Source: Clostridia bacterium
GTDB taxonomy: Bacteria; Bacillota; Clostridia; Oscillospirales; CAG-272
NCBI GenBank assembly: GCA_017508665.1
Contig: JAFVYL010000013.1
Location: 97,727-161,726 of the forward strand
DNA length: 64,000 nucleotides
Direction of reading: 5' to 3'
Shown here one piece after another: positions 61,005-64,000 of the stretch. The stretch's first letter is position 1; each line of letters opens with the position of its first letter. A program made the translations under genes and the position numbers. The notes beneath the pieces are model-generated. The model did no database searches, was not told the DNA's origin, and was given only the letters and a program-made list of their open reading frames with translations.

Positions 61005-61757
61005 ATGGGTATTTTTGCACCTTATCTCGGCACTGTTGTGAATTTTGCCGTTGTGTTAGTTGCCGGAACTGTCGGCGCTCTGATTAAGAAAGGGTTACCT
61101 AAGAGATTTTCCGAGAGCATTATGAATGCTATGGCGATTTGCGTCATTTACATAGGAATATCCGGAGTTCTCGAGGCGGCGCCGGATACGTCGGCTAACG
61201 CTCCGCTTCTTTCTCCCGGACTTTTTAAGATATTAGTTATGACGCTTTCCATGGCGATAGGCACGGCAATAGGTGAGCTTATCGACTTTGAAAAATGGAT
61301 AAATAAGCTTGGGGATTTTGCTTCCAAGAAGCTCGGAAGACTTGGAGAAAAGGATAATTTTGCAAAGGGATTTGTTTCCTGCAGTATTCTCTTTTGTGTC
61401 GGAGCTATGACTGTTAACGGTGCGATAGAGAGTGCATCGGGCGACCATCAGCTCCTTTTAACCAAATCCTTGATAGACGGCGTTTCCGTGCTTGTTATGT
61501 CATCGACTCTCGGTATCGGGTGCGCCTTCTCGGCGTTCTTTATCCTTCTGTATCAAGGTGCGCTGACACTCCTTGCCACGTTGCTTTTGGATGCGGTATC
61601 TCTGGCGACTCTGACTTATATGTCCGTTACGGGCTCTCTTATAGTTGTCCTGATCGGTACTAATGTGCTCGGTGTAACAAAGGTGCGTACCGCAAATATG
61701 GTACCGGCGATGTTCGTGGCTGTCGGTGTTGAGGCACTTTTGAATTTGATTTTTTAA
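61005..61757 (+). CDS. DUF554 family membrane protein
   Basis: 250 residues, about seven hydrophobic helices: GTVVNFAVVLVAGTVGALI, MNAMAICVIYIGISG, ILVMTLSMAIGTAIGELIDFEKWI, FVSCSILFCVGAMTVNGAIESA, LIDGVSVLVMSSTLGIGCAFSA and a Gly/Thr-rich end. DUF554 (YdfK-like) proteins are uncharacterised. AAAGGAG precedes the start. Confidence 0.9.
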   Translation: MGIFAPYLGTVVNFAVVLVAGTVGALIKKGLPKRFSESIMNAMAICVIYIGISGVLEAAPDTSANAPLLSPGLFKILVMTLSMAIGTAIGELIDFEKWINKLGDFASKKLGRLGEKDNFAKGFVSCSILFCVGAMTVNGAIESASGDHQLLLTKSLIDGVSVLVMSSTLGIGCAFSAFFILLYQGALTLLATLLLDAVSLATLTYMSVTGSLIVVLIGTNVLGVTKVRTANMVPAMFVAVGVEALLNLIF

Positions 61758-61796
61758 ATTTATGTAAATCTTAATTTACAAAACGAGGTATAAACA

Positions 61797-62645
61797 GTGA
61801 ATATTATAACAGGTGGCGAATTTGTAGGCGAGAGAGCTTTGTTCGGTTCGCTTGATCTGAAAATAGAAAATGCGAGCTTCCACAGTGGCGAGTCGCCTCT
61901 CAAGGAAAGCCGCAATATAGATCTCGAAGGATGCGAGTTCGGGTGGAAATATCCGCTTTGGTACTGCAAGGACGTGAGAGCGTATGATACGGTATTAAAC
62001 GAATCTGCGCGCTCGGGAATATGGTACACCGAGGAGATTGAAATGGATAGGTGCGTGATAGCCGCTCCCAAGACATTCAGACGCTCACGCGGTATCCGAC
62101 TTCGCAACGTTAATATACCCAATGCGGAGGAGACAATGTGGAATTGCTCTGATATTGAGCTCTTTGGAATATCTGTCAAGGGTGATTACTTTGGATTCGG
62201 CTCTGAAAACATTATCGCTGAGGATATTGATATTGACGGAAACTATGTTTTCGACGGAGGAAAAAACATCACCGTCAGAAACTCTAAGCTTATATCCAAG
62301 GACGCGTTCTGGAATTGCGAGAATGTCTTGGTTGAAAACTGCTTGATAGTAGGTGAATATCTCGGTTGGAATTCCAAGAATGTTACCTTCATAAACTGTA
62401 CTATAGAATCTAATCAGGGCATGTGCTATATGGATAACGTGACGCTCCGCGATTGCAAGCTTGTAAACACCGATCTTTGCTTCGAGTATTGCACCGTTGA
62501 TGCGGAAATAATTTCTCACGTTGACAGTGTGAAGAACCCCATATCCGGCAGGATCGTGGCTGACAGCATAGGTGAAATAATACACGATCCCTCCAAAGTG
62601 GACGTTACAAAAACCGTAATAACGGAGGTAAAGCGAGATGTATGA
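61797..62645 (+). CDS. DUF3737-like right-handed beta-helix protein
   Basis: 282 residues from a GTG start with GAGGTA upstream. Short repeats such as ESRNIDLEGCEFGWKYPLWYCKD, CSDIELFGISVKGDYFGF, CENVLVENCLIVGEYLGW and VTFINCTIESNQG stack as a beta-helix. No signal peptide, so cytoplasmic. It overlaps the following lyase gene by 8 bp; this pair suggests a shared task, but the function of DUF3737 is not known. Confidence 0.85.
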   Translation: MNIITGGEFVGERALFGSLDLKIENASFHSGESPLKESRNIDLEGCEFGWKYPLWYCKDVRAYDTVLNESARSGIWYTEEIEMDRCVIAAPKTFRRSRGIRLRNVNIPNAEETMWNCSDIELFGISVKGDYFGFGSENIIAEDIDIDGNYVFDGGKNITVRNSKLISKDAFWNCENVLVENCLIVGEYLGWNSKNVTFINCTIESNQGMCYMDNVTLRDCKLVNTDLCFEYCTVDAEIISHVDSVKNPISGRIVADSIGEIIHDPSKVDVTKTVITEVKRDV

Positions 62646-63804
62646 TTTTAACAAGCTTACCGATAGGTCGGGAACGCTTTCATATAAGTGGGATGTAAGA
62701 CCGGGCGAGCTTCCTATGTGGGTTGCCGATATGGACTTCGAGGTAGCACCTCCGATACAATGTGCGATAAGTGAAAGAAGTGAGCACGGCATTTTCGGAT
62801 ATACCATGATACCCGATGAGTTCTTCTCGGCTGTGTCAAAGTATTGGGGCAGACGTCACGGATACGAGATTCCGACGGAGCATATGGTGTATTCAAACGG
62901 TGTTGTCGCGGCCATCTCATCTATCGTAAGAAAACTTACCACTCCTGCGGAAAATGTTCTTATCCAAGCACCCGTGTATAACATTTTCTACAATTCTATC
63001 CTGAATAACGGCCGTAATGTTATCTCAAGCGATCTTGTTTACGACGGCTCGGGATACTCGATCGATTTTGACGATCTTGAGGAAAAGCTTGCGCTTCCTC
63101 AGACGAGCCTGATGATACTTTGCAATCCTCACAACCCTGTCGGTAGGGTATGGACCGCGAATGAACTTGCCAAGATAGGCGATTTGTGTCACAAGCACGG
63201 AGTTACCGTACTTTCGGACGAGATACACTGCGATATAACCGATCCGCACTCCGCAGGATATACACCGTTTGCATCTGTAAACGAGGTGTGCAGACATATA
63301 TCCGTTACCGCTGTTGCATCCTCCAAGACCTTCAATATCGCGGGACTGCAGTCCGCCTGCCTGTTTGCGGAGGATCCCGTACTCAGACATAAGGTATGGA
63401 GAGGTGTGAATACCGATGAAGTCGGAGAGCCGAATGCTTTTTCTGTATCGGCGAATATAGCTGCGTTTACCGAGTGTGATGCTTGGGTGGATGAGATGCT
63501 TGAATACGTATTTGAGAATAAGCGTATTGCCTGTGACTTTATAAACAGGAATATAGAAGGAATGAAGGCGTCCTTCTCGGAGGCTACCTATCTTTTGTGG
63601 ATAGATATTTCCGGTATAGCTGATGACTCTGTCGATTTTTGCCATAAGCTCCGCGAGAGCACCGGCCTTTATCTTTGCGACGGTGCAGAGTACGGAGAGA
63701 GCGGCAGATGCTTTGTCAGAATGAATCTCGCTACTCAGAGGTCGCGAGTTCTCGACGGCCTTGAGCGTCTTAAACGCGGAGCGGAAGAATATTCAAAAAT
63801 GTAA
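62638..63804 (+). CDS. MalY/PatB-type PLP C-S lyase (aminotransferase fold I)
   Basis: 388 residues: DRSGTLSYKWDVRPGELPMWVADMDF is the MalY/PatB start; LCNPHNPVGRVW, VLSDEIHCDI and the PLP lysine in ASSKTFNIAGLQ follow. Such enzymes cleave cystathionine or other cysteine conjugates to thiols, ammonia and pyruvate. Substrate unknown. GGAGGTAAAG precedes the start inside the DUF3737 gene. Confidence 0.92.
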   Translation: MYDFNKLTDRSGTLSYKWDVRPGELPMWVADMDFEVAPPIQCAISERSEHGIFGYTMIPDEFFSAVSKYWGRRHGYEIPTEHMVYSNGVVAAISSIVRKLTTPAENVLIQAPVYNIFYNSILNNGRNVISSDLVYDGSGYSIDFDDLEEKLALPQTSLMILCNPHNPVGRVWTANELAKIGDLCHKHGVTVLSDEIHCDITDPHSAGYTPFASVNEVCRHISVTAVASSKTFNIAGLQSACLFAEDPVLRHKVWRGVNTDEVGEPNAFSVSANIAAFTECDAWVDEMLEYVFENKRIACDFINRNIEGMKASFSEATYLLWIDISGIADDSVDFCHKLRESTGLYLCDGAEYGESGRCFVRMNLATQRSRVLDGLERLKRGAEEYSKM

Positions 63805-63829
63805 AAAAAGATGATATAACGATTTACAA

Positions 63830-63856
63830 GAGATGGGAGATATTCGCTCCCATCTC
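63830..63856 (+). terminator. intrinsic terminator of the DUF3737-lyase transcript
   Basis: GAGATGGGAG (63830-63839) pairs with CTCCCATCTC (63847-63856), 7-nt loop, then TTTGTTG. Confidence 0.82.
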
Positions 63857-63919
63857 TTTGTTGTATAACGAAAACCACGCGATAGTCGCGTGGTTCAAAA
63901 GAGGTTAACCGATGAGAAA

Positions 63920-63988
63920 AATCCTCCGTTTGTGATATAATTAGAATTGACCTGCCAGTCGAAACTAAAAAAACACAAACGGAGGATT
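63920..63988 (+). promoter_or_regulatory. RBS-masking hairpin with internal promoter
   Basis: AATCCTCCGTTTGTG (63920-63934) is the exact complement of CACAAACGGAGGATT (63974-63988), 15 bp, so the GGAGGAT binding site (63981-63987) is paired in any RNA coming from outside. An extended -10, TGA-TATAAT (63933-63941), lies just after the left arm. RNA begun there (near 63948) lacks the left arm and leaves the site free. Confidence 0.75.
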
Positions 63989-63992
63989 ATCT

Positions 63993-64000
63993 ATGAAAAA
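63993..64000 (+). CDS. start of a probable transposase gene (cut by window end)
   Basis: ATG AAA AA at the window edge follows GGAGGATTATCT. Only the first two or three codons (MK) are visible. Identity as a Y1 transposase (tnpA) comes only from the upstream IS200-like structure. Confidence 0.45.

Larger units (their letters stand above)
63862..64000 (+). mobile_element. left end of an IS200-like (IS200/IS605 family) element
   Basis: A perfect 10-bp hairpin AACCACGCGA-TAG-TCGCGTGGTT (63873-63895) is followed 24 bp later by a large inverted repeat that masks a ribosome binding site, then by an ATG at 63993. IS200 elements carry just such a pair, a terminal hairpin near the left tip and a second hairpin hiding the tnpA start. 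The exact left boundary (about 63862) is an estimate and the element runs out of the window. Confidence 0.6.

Overview
This window reads as a chromosome segment of an anaerobic, low- to mid-GC Bacillota of the class Clostridia, most likely an uncultured gut lineage. The evidence is strong AGGAGG-type ribosome binding sites, a T-box leader, paired NrdR boxes at an anaerobic ribonucleotide reductase, a flavodiiron oxygen-detoxifying protein, a sodium-pump decarboxylase beta/gamma pair, the pyrK/pyrD(B) dihydroorotate dehydrogenase system, long-form HPF and a BspA-type leucine-rich-repeat lipoprotein. No rRNA, tRNA or CRISPR array was recognised. Species cannot be fixed from the sequence.

Layout. 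1-6.4 kb: sodium-pump subunits (minus), then flavodiiron protein, HD hydrolase and Na/phosphate symporter (plus), then MgtC-like protein (minus). 6.4-9.4 kb: a T-box with a readable Met specifier drives metY-metA and a small gene; Glu111 in MetA predicts an acetyl-CoA route that fits MetY. 9.5-12.3 kb: repeat-bearing LRR lipoprotein and an EamA exporter. 12.6-15 kb: nrdD under a promoter carrying two NrdR boxes. 15.1-17 kb: an AT-rich islet of small minus-strand orphan genes with duplicated terminators, resembling a toxin-immunity cluster. 17.1-25.3 kb: an amino-sugar locus (GH20-like enzyme and AraC regulator facing two Gfo/Idh oxidoreductases, a sugar isomerase, nagB, nagA) with a shared candidate operator. 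25.4-28.9 kb: two-component system whose kinase carries an 18-unit TDPxG repeat, plus a GNAT. 28.9-34.5 kb: a TetM/EF-G-like GTPase fused to a NYN (Rae1/YacP-type) nuclease domain and a MacB-type ABC fusion. 34.7-42.3 kb: pepF, then a co-directional series MFS-PHP-zinc ribbon-dus-SDR-flavin reductase-HTH.

42.3-51.5 kb is a minus-strand UMP operon, pyrC-carB-pyrK-pyrD-pyrF-(SGNH hydrolase)-pyrE-pyrB. Its PyrB carries a PyrI-like four-cysteine tail, and carA is not in the window. 51.7-57 kb: a radical SAM gene, a long CvpA-like membrane protein, hpf followed by a structured 500-nt noncoding region, and an RNase III with two dsRNA-binding domains. 57.2-63.8 kb: prfC, trmB, two tandem RadC-like genes, DUF554, DUF3737 and a MalY/PatB-type lyase. 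The last 140 bases look like the left end of an IS200-type insertion sequence.

The most interesting signals are the structured RNA beside hpf, the GTPase-NYN fusion, the double-dsRBD RNase III, the PyrB-PyrI tail fusion, the orphan immunity-like islet with a probable CTG-start gene, a promoter that runs straight into a terminator upstream of the CvpA-like gene, and the RBS-masking hairpin of the terminal insertion sequence. Coding starts were set from visible ribosome binding sites.
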